Source of the DNA: Rhodocyclaceae bacterium
Lineage (GTDB): Bacteria; Pseudomonadota; Gammaproteobacteria; Burkholderiales; Rhodocyclaceae
Direction of reading: 5' to 3'
Length of the DNA: 37,799 nucleotides
Assembly (NCBI GenBank): GCA_020445765.1
Contig: JAGRFY010000029.1
Coordinates: 27,049-64,847, forward strand
Below, in pieces: positions 26,809 through 34,346 of this stretch. A model generated the notes under the pieces. The model was not told where the DNA came from and ran no database searches. It worked only from the letters and a program-made list of their open reading frames with translations. A program made the position numbers and the translations under genes. Numbering within the stretch: the stretch's first letter is position 1; every line of letters starts with the position of its first letter.

Positions 26809-28152
26809 ATGGCGGTCAGTCGCATGTTTGACCGGCCTGTCGGCGGGCCGCTGTATCGCGCGCTGCTCGTGATCGGACTGGGCACGTCGGGTTCGTTGCC
26901 GGCATTGGCGGCCGACTCGTCGGCCATGCAGGGCGCCGTTGCCGACAGCACTGTGGTGACGTCGCCGCCGTCGGGCAGCACCCGTTCCGGAGCACAGATC
27001 CGGCGTACGCTGGCAGGCGCTGCGCTGGCCGACTTCGGACTTGCAATGCTGCACCGGGCGGATGGTGGCGGCGACCCGAACCGGGCGCTTTCCCCGCTGT
27101 CTCTTGCATCGGGAATCGGCATGGTTCATGCCGGCACTACGGGCGACGCCCGGCGCGAGCTCAATTCGCTGCTGGCATCGCGCAGCGCTTCGCCACTCGC
27201 CTTCCAGTCGATGGCACACACCGCCCTGGCCGCGCTCGAAGCCGCCTCTGGCCGTGAGTCGCCGCTGCGCTTTGCGAATCGAATCTGGCTCGACCGGCGA
27301 GCCGCCAAGGCGCCATCGCCGGGCTATTTGGCGAGTCTCGGCAAGTACTACGGCGCCGATGCCGAGATCGTGGATTTTGCGGCCGGTGACGACACACGCA
27401 CGCAGGTCAACGGCTGGGTCGCCAGGTCGACCGGAGGCAGAATCGGTGCGCTGATTCCTGAAGGAACGATGCCCGCAAGCACGCGGATGCTGGTGACCAG
27501 CGCGCTGCATTTCCGTAGCGCCTGGGCCTCACCGTTCGATCCGCAGCAGACTGAGGAGCGACCCTTCTCGCTCGCGGATGGCACCACCGTGCAGGTGCCG
27601 ACGATGCGCGCGCAGGTGCGGGCCTTCAAGGCTACCTTCGCTCACTTTGCGGTGTTCGAGCTGCCCTTCGCCAGCGCCTACCGTCTGCAGCTGGTGGTGC
27701 CGACCGAACTGCAGCCTCCACAGGCGCTGATCGAGCAGCTCAGTGGCGAGGGAATCGCCGCCTGGGAGCCCCACCTGACACCCACGACATGCGCGCTGAG
27801 CCTGCCGCGTTTTCGGGTCGACGCCATCTCACGGCCGCAGAAGGAGGTCTTGCGCGGGCTTGGGGTCGAAACGGTATTCACCGACCGGGCCGATTTTTCG
27901 ACCATGCTCGGCTCGACGGGCGGCCGCGCCCATCTTGGGGAGGTCTTCCATGCGGCAGGGATCTCGGTCGACGAGGCCGGTGCCGAAGCGAGCGCCGCAA
28001 CCAGTGCCAACGTGCAGGCAAAATCGATCGTCATCGAGACCGAGCCGACCACGGTGCCCTGCGTGATCGACCGTCCGTTCGTGTTCGTGCTCCTGCACGA
28101 GTCCGGCATTCCGGTCCTGATCGGGCAAGTCACAGATCCGACGACGCCCTGA
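26809..28152 (+). CDS. Secreted serpin (protease inhibitor family I4)
   Basis: A 447-residue serpin with an N-terminal signal peptide (about 1-35, ending LPALA). Serpin landmarks are NRALSPLSLASGIGMVHAGT (91-110), FANRIWLD, LVTSALHFRSAWASPFD, LSLPRFRVD, the gate/breach segment VFHAAGISVDEAGAEASAAT (379-398) and the closing DRPFVFVLLHESGIPVLIGQV. The hinge is rich in small residues, as needed for loop insertion, so the protein is probably inhibitory. Counting from P17 Glu389 puts P1 at Lys405 and P1' at Ser406; the loop is about seven residues longer than alpha-1-antitrypsin on the primed side. GAGGAG precedes the ATG, two bases after the caspase stop. The partner protease is inferred from context. 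Confidence 0.93.
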   Translation: MAVSRMFDRPVGGPLYRALLVIGLGTSGSLPALAADSSAMQGAVADSTVVTSPPSGSTRSGAQIRRTLAGAALADFGLAMLHRADGGGDPNRALSPLSLASGIGMVHAGTTGDARRELNSLLASRSASPLAFQSMAHTALAALEAASGRESPLRFANRIWLDRRAAKAPSPGYLASLGKYYGADAEIVDFAAGDDTRTQVNGWVARSTGGRIGALIPEGTMPASTRMLVTSALHFRSAWASPFDPQQTEERPFSLADGTTVQVPTMRAQVRAFKATFAHFAVFELPFASAYRLQLVVPTELQPPQALIEQLSGEGIAAWEPHLTPTTCALSLPRFRVDAISRPQKEVLRGLGVETVFTDRADFSTMLGSTGGRAHLGEVFHAAGISVDEAGAEASAATSANVQAKSIVIETEPTTVPCVIDRPFVFVLLHESGIPVLIGQVTDPTTP

Positions 28153-28172
28153 GCGCACGGTCGCCATGCCAG

Positions 28173-28229
28173 GGCGGGCGCGAAATTGCCCGCCTGCGCG
28201 CCGCTGTCGAAGACAACGGCGCGCAGGCG
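28173..28229 (+). terminator. Tandem overlapping hairpins after the serpin gene
   Basis: The larger hairpin pairs CGCCTGCGCGCCG (28191-28203) with CGGCGCGCAGGCG (28217-28229), 13 perfect pairs, plus an inner GTC/GAC stem with a GAA loop. A smaller one pairs GGCGGGC (28173-28179) with GCCCGCC (28188-28194), and shares four bases with the larger. It starts about 20 nt after the serpin stop. No U-tract follows, so intrinsic termination is uncertain; mRNA 3' end protection is an alternative. Confidence 0.5.
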
Positions 28230-28316
28230 CAAGCGAAGGGCTGAATCGGGGACACCACTGAACGACAGCCACAGCGGCGCCCGCTGGCGCATCGCAACCG
28301 ACCCGGCTCCGAACAT

Positions 28317-28344
28317 GATCTGACGCGCGCACCCGCAATACGTC
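28317..28344 (+). promoter_or_regulatory. Putative ECF-type promoter of the 191-aa secreted protein gene
   Basis: GATCTGACG (28317-28325), 15 bases, then CGTC (28341-28344), 65 nt before the ATG at 28410. The -35-like nonamer, the spacing and the CGTC are identical to those before the caspase gene. Confidence 0.6.
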
Positions 28345-28409
28345 CTTGGTAGTACCACGGCAATCCGGAATCGACCTGCCGCGGCAACGACGAATTGCGA
28401 GGAATCCAG

Positions 28410-28985
28410 ATGAAATCACTATTGAACGTACTCGGCCTGATCTGCGCCCTGACCCTGGCAACGGCGTCGGCATACGCCGACGGCAAGCATGTCCTGATCG
28501 ACCGCACACTACCGCAGGCAGTCGCTGCAGTGCCGCACTGTGATGCGATGACGGTCAGCGTCCTGCTCGAATCGCCCGACGGCACCCTCGAGCCCCACGG
28601 TGCTGGCTACGAGTTCCATACCGGAGAACGCTTCCGGGTCAGGATCGTCAGTGCCCGCGACGCCACCGTTTCACTCTACAACACCAACCCGTCGGGCGAA
28701 CTGTCACCACAGCCGATCTGGTCGGGTCGACTCAAGGCCGGGCTCGGGCGGATCACGCCTCGGCTGCGCCTGGAAGGTGCCGCCGGGGTCGACCTCCTGC
28801 ATGTCGTGCTGGCGCCGCCCGAAGTGAGCAGCGCACTGGCCTGGCTGCAGCATTGGTTGCTCAGCATGGCCGATGGCAACGACAAGGACATCGTTTTGGA
28901 CCGCGAAGACACGGCAGCCGCGACCTACCTCGAGCGGCGCGACGGGCTCGGCATCGTCGCAACGATCCGCATCACCCACCAATGA
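28410..28985 (+). CDS. Secreted protein with DUF4384-like beta domain (191 aa)
   Basis: A signal peptide at about 1-23 (MKSLLNVLGLICALTLATAS, then AYA) is followed by a beta-rich domain. GERFRVRIVSARDATVSLYN, then PIWSGRLKAGLGRI, resembles the DUF4384 module that also ends the upstream caspase, a domain often attached to caspases and kinases in secreted systems. One Cys (about 44) remains after processing. GAGGA precedes the ATG at 28410; a TTG five codons upstream is unlikely. The gene has its own putative promoter behind the hairpins that end the serpin gene. The 264 bp after it, up to the OmpA-domain gene, hold nothing I can support. Function unknown. Confidence 0.78.
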   Translation: MKSLLNVLGLICALTLATASAYADGKHVLIDRTLPQAVAAVPHCDAMTVSVLLESPDGTLEPHGAGYEFHTGERFRVRIVSARDATVSLYNTNPSGELSPQPIWSGRLKAGLGRITPRLRLEGAAGVDLLHVVLAPPEVSSALAWLQHWLLSMADGNDKDIVLDREDTAAATYLERRDGLGIVATIRITHQ

Positions 28986-29249
28986 CCGGTCTGACCGGGC
29001 AGACACGACCATGACATCCATCTGCGTAGACTCGCTCGAGCCGTGCCGACGCCGGCCTTCTGTCGGCGCGGAACCGGCGCCGTTTCGGGTACGGATGCGA
29101 ATCGATGCTCGGCCCAGGCGAAACAATGCCACGGCCATCACTTGCACCGCGTTGCGAATTGCGGAGAATTGCTGTCCTGCAGCACTCGATTCGTGCTTCG
29201 CGGGACAGAAACATGTCTTCCGTTGCTGACCGACTAACGAGGTATAGAA

Positions 29250-29858
29250 ATGACTGCATTGCAGATGGTTGTTTCCAGGGCGTGCGCTTGTTGCCTGCTG
29301 ACGCTCGCTGCTCATTCGGCCTCGGCTGCCGATGATATCCCCGGCGTGGATAGCCTGATCGCCGCGCTGTCGTCGCCGCCGCCGGGACCCGTCGCGCGCA
29401 GCTTGAGCTTTACAAGCACCGACGCACCCGACCCAGCCACGCATCTGTGCGCCTCCCATCGCCGGACCAATCACGCGGACGCCAGAAATCTCGTGGTCGT
29501 CGGATACGATCCAGCTGCCCCGGGAATCGATCTCGACCTTCATTTCGTTACCGGATCGGACCGGCTGCGTGAGAGGGATCGGCGCCTGCTCGACCAACTG
29601 GCCATGGCGATGGCGAGCGACTCGCTGAGCAACGCACGCTTCGCGATCGCGGGACACACCGACGCGACCGGCAGCGATTCGATCAATCAGCCACTATCGT
29701 GTGCTCGCGCGATTGCCGCTCGGGAATACCTGATCGACCGTGGCATCGCGGCTGGACGATTGAGCGCATACGGATTCGGATCCGCCAGGCCAGTCGATCG
29801 CTCACGGCTAGACGCCGCAGAAAACCGACGGGTCGAAATTCGGCGAGAGCAATACTGA
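29250..29858 (+). CDS. Exported OmpA-family (peptidoglycan-associating) protein
   Basis: A 202-residue protein with a signal peptide (1-26, ending SASA) and a C-terminal OmpA-like domain (about 92-200): LHFVTGSDRLRERDRRLLDQ, then FAIAGHTDATGSDSIN, LSCARAIAAREYLIDRGI, LSAYGFGSARPV and AENRRVEIR. The conserved Asp and Arg (GHTD and NRRVE) that hold diaminopimelate are present, so it probably binds peptidoglycan. No beta-barrel and no lipobox Cys are seen. GAGGT precedes the ATG. The sigma factor gene follows after 41 bp, so an envelope sensor role is plausible. Confidence 0.88.
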   Translation: MTALQMVVSRACACCLLTLAAHSASAADDIPGVDSLIAALSSPPPGPVARSLSFTSTDAPDPATHLCASHRRTNHADARNLVVVGYDPAAPGIDLDLHFVTGSDRLRERDRRLLDQLAMAMASDSLSNARFAIAGHTDATGSDSINQPLSCARAIAAREYLIDRGIAAGRLSAYGFGSARPVDRSRLDAAENRRVEIRREQY

Positions 29859-29899
29859 CTCGATTCGCTGACCATCAACCAGCCCGGAGAGGGGGCACG

Positions 29900-30535
29900 G
29901 TGACGCATACGCCGCCAGATCGCATCCTGGATCGTGAAGAGCGCATCCTGAAAGACATATTCACGTTGATGGGCAGAGGCCATCCGCATGTGGGCGCCGC
30001 ACTGCGACAGCTAGACGAACGCATGAATCGCCGCGTCTTTCGCTATTTCTGCCGGCACCGGGTCGACCAGCAGACAGCGGAGGAACTCGTCAACGACTTG
30101 TGGATGAAGATCTACGATGCCCGTGACAAGCCTCCGGATCGACCGGGCGTTTGGTTGTGGACCCTGGCCCGCCACATGGTCGTCGACTGGCTGCGAGAAC
30201 GGACAGCCGAGAAGCGCGGGGAAGGTCGCGAGATCGCGATGGATGACGACGCGTGGAAAAGCGTCGTGGAGACTCACCCGGCCAGCACGTTGCCCAGCTG
30301 GGTCCGAATCTGCCTCGAGCGAGCAAGCTGGCAATTCGAACAGGACGATCCTGCCCGCGCCGAGGTTCTCAGGCTCGTCGCCGAAGGCTGGACCGATAGC
30401 GAGATCGCCGTCTATTACGGAGCAGATCCCGACAAGATCACCGACAAGCAGCGCGGAGCAGCCCGCGATCGCGCATACCAGGCGCGAAAACGCGCCCGCG
30501 AGTATTTCGCGGAGTGCAAGGAGCAAGACCAATGA
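29900..30535 (+). CDS. ECF-type RNA polymerase sigma factor
   Basis: A 211-residue sigma-70 family protein. Region 2 is visible in FRYFCRHRVDQQTAEELVND, LWMKIYDARD and VWLWTLARHMVVDWLRER. Region 4 covers DDPARAEVLRLVAEGWTDSE and IAVYYGADPDKITDKQRGAA with RDRAYQARKRAREYF, which is more divergent than in classic RpoE factors. The start is a GTG with GGAGAGGGGG ahead; the frame is open into the OmpA gene antisense-free region but lacks homology there. The stop overlaps the next gene (ATGA). It is a candidate reader of the TCTGACG-N15-CGTC promoters found in this block, though its own gene shows no clear copy. Confidence 0.85.
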   Translation: MTHTPPDRILDREERILKDIFTLMGRGHPHVGAALRQLDERMNRRVFRYFCRHRVDQQTAEELVNDLWMKIYDARDKPPDRPGVWLWTLARHMVVDWLRERTAEKRGEGREIAMDDDAWKSVVETHPASTLPSWVRICLERASWQFEQDDPARAEVLRLVAEGWTDSEIAVYYGADPDKITDKQRGAARDRAYQARKRAREYFAECKEQDQ

Positions 30536-31176
30536 CCAAGCACGAGAGTCATTCACAGGACGACCACTGGCTGGCCGTGTTGGCCGGCCGCGCGGAGGCC
30601 GATGACGACGATACCAGGCAGGCCGCGGTTTTGCGCGGCATGTATCTGAAGCGTGCCGAAGCGGAGTTCGAGGCCGAATGCGATTCGGCGCGCCAGCAGC
30701 GTCTGCTCGCGCGGTTGGCGCAACACGACCCAAGCGCCCGCCCCGCCTCGAACGCCAGGCGCGACTCGAGCGAACTGCCCGTACTTGGGGCCTTGTGGCG
30801 CTGGCTGGCTGCACCGGTGAGCTCGCCATCACGCCTCGCGCTGGTGGCGACCGTGGTGCTGGCGGTGCTCGCGGTTCCGCTGCTCAGGCATCTCGGCGAC
30901 CAGGAATCCGGCGAACATACCTACAAGGGTGGTCCTGTCGGCACACCGGAGTTTTCGATGATGTCGGACAACCCGATACGCGAAGCCGAAGCCATTGTGC
31001 AATCACTGGCGGCGCATGGCGTACGTGCCGAGATCATCGAGATCGGCAACGAGCGCCTCGTGCGCGCGCAGATTCCGGAGTCCGTCCGAGCCGCGGCACG
31101 CGCAGATCTCGCCGATCTTGGCATCGTGGCACCGGCCGACGGGCGCGTGGCGATTCGGATCAGGCCAACGGAGTGA
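30532..31176 (+). CDS. Putative membrane-bound anti-sigma factor
   Basis: A 214-residue protein whose ATG overlaps the sigma-factor stop (ATGA), the standard coupling of sigma and anti-sigma. The N-terminal 95 residues are soluble and acidic (EADDDDTRQ), with one Cys. One membrane segment lies at about 101-118 (SRLALVATVVLAVLAVPLL). The C-terminal 95 residues would face the periplasm and look like a small alpha/beta domain (EAIVQSLAAHGVRAEIIEIG, then RLVRAQIPESVRAAA). No zinc-binding anti-sigma motif is present. Function is inferred from coupling and topology. Confidence 0.75.
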   Translation: MTKHESHSQDDHWLAVLAGRAEADDDDTRQAAVLRGMYLKRAEAEFEAECDSARQQRLLARLAQHDPSARPASNARRDSSELPVLGALWRWLAAPVSSPSRLALVATVVLAVLAVPLLRHLGDQESGEHTYKGGPVGTPEFSMMSDNPIREAEAIVQSLAAHGVRAEIIEIGNERLVRAQIPESVRAAARADLADLGIVAPADGRVAIRIRPTE

Positions 31177-31798
31177 GGCGGGGCATGGCGGTCGGTGATC
31201 GGACCGTCCGTACTCGAGCACCGATCGCTGCCACGGTGGAGAATCCGATCCGCTTCGCTGCCCCGGACAGCGCGAGCGGATCTCGAGACGCAACGGCAGC
31301 CAAAGGGATGCGCAGCCACCAATTTGACCGCGGACTCGACGACAGCCGGCGATCGATCGCGGCATTCGGCCTCGCGTTCGTTCGGCGACCCGCGATCACG
31401 GGGGCCGATGGCAGATCTTCGGTCCTGACGGCTCGACTGCGGCCCCACAATGAGCTTCCCCCGTTGGAGCGCTGCGGCCGATGCCCGCTGCAGCGCCGAC
31501 CAAAGTTTCGGGCGCTGGGTCACCCGCAAGCGCGGCGAAGACAAGGGGAGGCGGGCGGCCGTCGGCCAATCGCGTGGATCGGCATGACGGTGCCTTCTGC
31601 GGTGCCCTTCACGACCGGAGTGCGTTTGTCGGCGCGCGCCCGCGCCGGCAGCCGGCACGAGCGCGCGAGCACCTTGTCGAAGACTACTGCGAGGTAATGC
31701 GATCGAAACGACGCCCCGACAGGCTTGGCAACACGACTAGCGGTCTGCGGCACTTCGCGGCCGAACGCCGCAGACCGCCCTGAAGCCTTGCGACAAGC
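31177..31798. other. 622-bp region between convergent operons without a supported gene
   Basis: Several short frames are open on both strands, as expected in GC-rich DNA, but none has a credible start, ribosome-binding site or family motif. The region may hold a decayed gene or untranslated 3' ends. The only clear structure is the hairpin at 31740-31778. Confidence 0.55.
31740..31778. terminator. 11-bp perfect inverted repeat between convergent operons
   Basis: GCGGTCTGCGG (31740-31750) pairs exactly with CCGCAGACCGC (31768-31778), with a 17-nt loop. It lies 21 bp past the stop of the minus-strand caspase gene. It may work in both directions as a terminator, but no U-run follows on either strand. 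Confidence 0.45.
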
Positions 31799-33280
31799 TC
31801 ACATGCGGATCATGTCGCCAGCCCCGGAATAACCGAAGGTCGGTGTCTGCTGCCCGGTTGCACAATTTCCGCTGCCCGATTTGGCCCAGCGACGACAAGT
31901 ATCGCGAGATCTCTCGATCACCTCTGGTGCGACTCGATTTTCGACGATGTCGCGAAGGGTATCGACTCCTTTTCCGTCGAGAAGCCCCCGAGTCAGGTAC
32001 ATCGTGAATAGACCACCCTTGCCTGCGCCCTGGTCGATTGCAACCTCATCGTAACGCGCGGACGACAGTACGGCGACATTGCTGCCCGACGGAATCTGGC
32101 GGGTCAGCAACTGCGGTGCCGGCGCCCCGGTGGCGCGGGACAACTCGGCGCCGCGCGACGTGACGACGACGTTGTCCAAAACCGAGGCCGCGCCACCCGA
32201 ATGACAAGTGTCGATGATCATCGCATGGCGAGTGGCACGGGACTGGGTCATCAGCGACAGCAATTCCTCGAAGTCGGGCGAGCTTTCAGGTGCCTTCAGC
32301 GAAAAATCGTAAAAGGCGGGCATCGACATGCCCTGCCGCTTCCGGTTGACCTGCAAACCGTGACCGGAGATGTAGGCGACGATCAGGTCGTTCGGCCCGG
32401 CGCGCTCGGCGAGCTGGGAAAACTCCGTGCGGATTCGATCGGCGGTCGCTCGCTGATTCGTCAGAACCACCAGATTCTCGCGCGCCACACCCATCTCGAG
32501 AAAGGTTCTTTCCATCGCATCGACGTCGGTGGCGACGCCGGCGAGATCCTGGATCGGCCGGCCACTCAACTGGGAAGCCTGGCGATAGTCGGAAACACCG
32601 ATGATGATCACATGGGTGCGGGCCGGCGGCGCCAACGGCTCGGCGCCCGGCACGGGTGGCGGCATCGGCAATTCGAAGATCTGCGTGTCTTCGACGCGTC
32701 CGACCTCTGCATAGGCTTCGACCTCCTCCGGCGTCAGGCCCTTCAGACGCTCGTCAACGAGCAACACCAGTTCCTCGGCGGCACTCTCGGCTGCGGCCTT
32801 CATCGCCCTGCGCTCGTTGATGCGGCGAGCGGCCTCGGTGCCCCGCAATCGAATCTCGCCACGCCCTTCTTCGATCGAGAGCAGTGACGCGCCGACGAAC
32901 ACCGAAGCGCGCACGACGACCTCCGCGACAACCGTGTCGACGCCGGCGTCCGGCCGCGTATATCGGTCTACCGAATAGACCATCGACAAGCCCGCGTCGC
33001 TGGCAAAGCTGACGATCACGCCCGGTCCTCGATCGAGCGCCACCGTTACCTCGGCGGGAACCGGCAAGATTCGATAATGCTTGTCGGTCAGTTGCCGCTG
33101 CAGGGCCCGCATGGTGTCCAGCACCACACCATCCTGCCGATTCGGCGAATCGGCGCGTTCCTTCTCGTAGAGCAGGACGATGCGATCGGTCGGAACCGCC
33201 GCCACACAGACAGCGGTCGACAGCGCCACGACCAACACCGACGACGCAACCCGCGTCAGGAATCTCACGAGTCCGATCAC
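31799..33280 (-). CDS. Second secreted caspase-like protease (peptidase C14)
   Basis: A 493-residue protein with a signal peptide (about 1-29). Residues 30-200 form a domain I do not recognise, including a helical stretch rich in Ala, Glu and Arg (147-195). A Pro-rich linker (204-220) leads to the caspase domain (222-480): THVIIIGVSDYRQASQL, DLAGVATDVDAMERTF, catalytic His307 in VAYISGHGLQ and Cys359 in IIDTCHSGG, with Asp357 in the DxC position of orthocaspases. VLSSARYDEVA and GGLFTMYLTRGLL are also typical of the family. The start is a GTG at 33280 with AAGGAGG five bases away, two bases after the stop of the upstream lipoprotein gene. It is the last gene of a three-gene operon. Confidence 0.88.
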   Translation of the reverse strand: MIGLVRFLTRVASSVLVVALSTAVCVAAVPTDRIVLLYEKERADSPNRQDGVVLDTMRALQRQLTDKHYRILPVPAEVTVALDRGPGVIVSFASDAGLSMVYSVDRYTRPDAGVDTVVAEVVVRASVFVGASLLSIEEGRGEIRLRGTEAARRINERRAMKAAAESAAEELVLLVDERLKGLTPEEVEAYAEVGRVEDTQIFELPMPPPVPGAEPLAPPARTHVIIIGVSDYRQASQLSGRPIQDLAGVATDVDAMERTFLEMGVARENLVVLTNQRATADRIRTEFSQLAERAGPNDLIVAYISGHGLQVNRKRQGMSMPAFYDFSLKAPESSPDFEELLSLMTQSRATRHAMIIDTCHSGGAASVLDNVVVTSRGAELSRATGAPAPQLLTRQIPSGSNVAVLSSARYDEVAIDQGAGKGGLFTMYLTRGLLDGKGVDTLRDIVENRVAPEVIERSRDTCRRWAKSGSGNCATGQQTPTFGYSGAGDMIRM

Positions 33281-33282
33281 GT

Positions 33283-34305
33283 TCACCTCCTTCGCACGGC
33301 TTGCGCAGACGCATCGCTCAGCACCGTGTAGTCGCCGTCCTTGATCTGTTCGCCAGCGCTGCGCAAACGACGCAAGTCGCACTGGCTCACGCTCGAACCC
33401 ACGCCATGACAACGGGCCTCGGCCAGCGCTTCGATGCGGAACACCACTTCGCGACCGTCGGCCAGGCGACGCTTGTGGGCGCGAAACACGACGATGTCGT
33501 CGCCACCCTGGAAGCCCTGCTGGATGCCGCCAAACATGCTCAGTCCGGCTGTGTCGGCGAAGGTCACGCGGCCGACCGGCCTGACCAGCTGGTCGATGCG
33601 CTCGACGGCCAGCGTAAATGCGCGGGTGAGGGCACGTTCATAGTCGTTGCCGAGCTGTCGCTGCATATCAGTCGATTGCAGCGAGACGTTGGGCGCAAGC
33701 AATGTCCCCTCACCCTGCAGATCGCCCCAGACGCCATCGACTGCAACATCACCGTCGAACAGATTTTCGCCGTTGCGGCGATTGATCATATGTACCGACA
33801 CCTTCACCTGGGTACGCACCTTTCGGTACGGATTGATGTCGATGATCTCCTGGCGGGCATCCGTCACCTGGCAATCGACGACGATATCGGCCATCTCTCG
33901 TCCCCAGCGTTGCCGCGAACCTTCCTGGACGCCCCCGGTCGGTCCATCGTCGAGCACCTTGAAGCGCTTGGTCGCCAGCAGCGCGTCCATGAAGCGCCGG
34001 TTCATCTGACTGTTGGTCAGTCCCAGCGTGGCAGCGACCTCGACCGGGAACAGCAGCTGTGCATTCTGCGGATCTCCGATGTGGTTCATCTGGGTGTAGA
34101 TCGCGACCCGTCGCGCCTCTTCGATCACGTCGAGCAGGATCGGATTGAATCCCGATGCCATCTGCACCGGCCCGACCTCGGGCCCTGTCGCCGCGTCTGG
34201 TGCGCTCGCAGCCACCTCGCCCCCGAGCATCGGTGGCATCGTCAGACATCCGGACAAGGGCAACACCAGTGCTGCCAATGCCGGGAACATCAATCGACTG
34301 AGCAT
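33283..34305 (-). CDS. CsgG-like outer-membrane/periplasmic lipoprotein
   Basis: A 340-residue lipoprotein with the lipobox LSGC (Cys20). The mature part has the pattern of CsgG/LpoB-like proteins: RRVAIYTQMNHIGDPQNAQL, a helix RFMDALLATKRFKVLDDG, DIVVDCQVTDARQEI, beta strands VRTQVKVSVHMINRRNGENL and a long helix LGNDYERALTRAFTLAVERI. After that comes GRVTFADTAGLSMFGGIQQG and a small C-terminal domain. CsgG forms a secretion channel and LpoB activates a PBP; neither role is proven here. The ATG at 34305 is chosen for the lipobox distance; an ATG at 34344 with GGAGG nearby is the alternative. Confidence 0.7.
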   Translation of the reverse strand: MLSRLMFPALAALVLPLSGCLTMPPMLGGEVAASAPDAATGPEVGPVQMASGFNPILLDVIEEARRVAIYTQMNHIGDPQNAQLLFPVEVAATLGLTNSQMNRRFMDALLATKRFKVLDDGPTGGVQEGSRQRWGREMADIVVDCQVTDARQEIIDINPYRKVRTQVKVSVHMINRRNGENLFDGDVAVDGVWGDLQGEGTLLAPNVSLQSTDMQRQLGNDYERALTRAFTLAVERIDQLVRPVGRVTFADTAGLSMFGGIQQGFQGGDDIVVFRAHKRRLADGREVVFRIEALAEARCHGVGSSVSQCDLRRLRSAGEQIKDGDYTVLSDASAQAVRRR

Positions 34306-34346
34306 TTGTCCCGCCCCTTTCAATTTCGCCTGGTGAAGAATCATGT

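Noticed and set aside
30678-31697. Plus-strand open frame of 339 codons overlapping the anti-sigma gene and the following gap
   Set aside because: Low-complexity Arg/Ala/Gly-rich product, no ribosome-binding site, and half of it lies in another frame of a well-supported gene.
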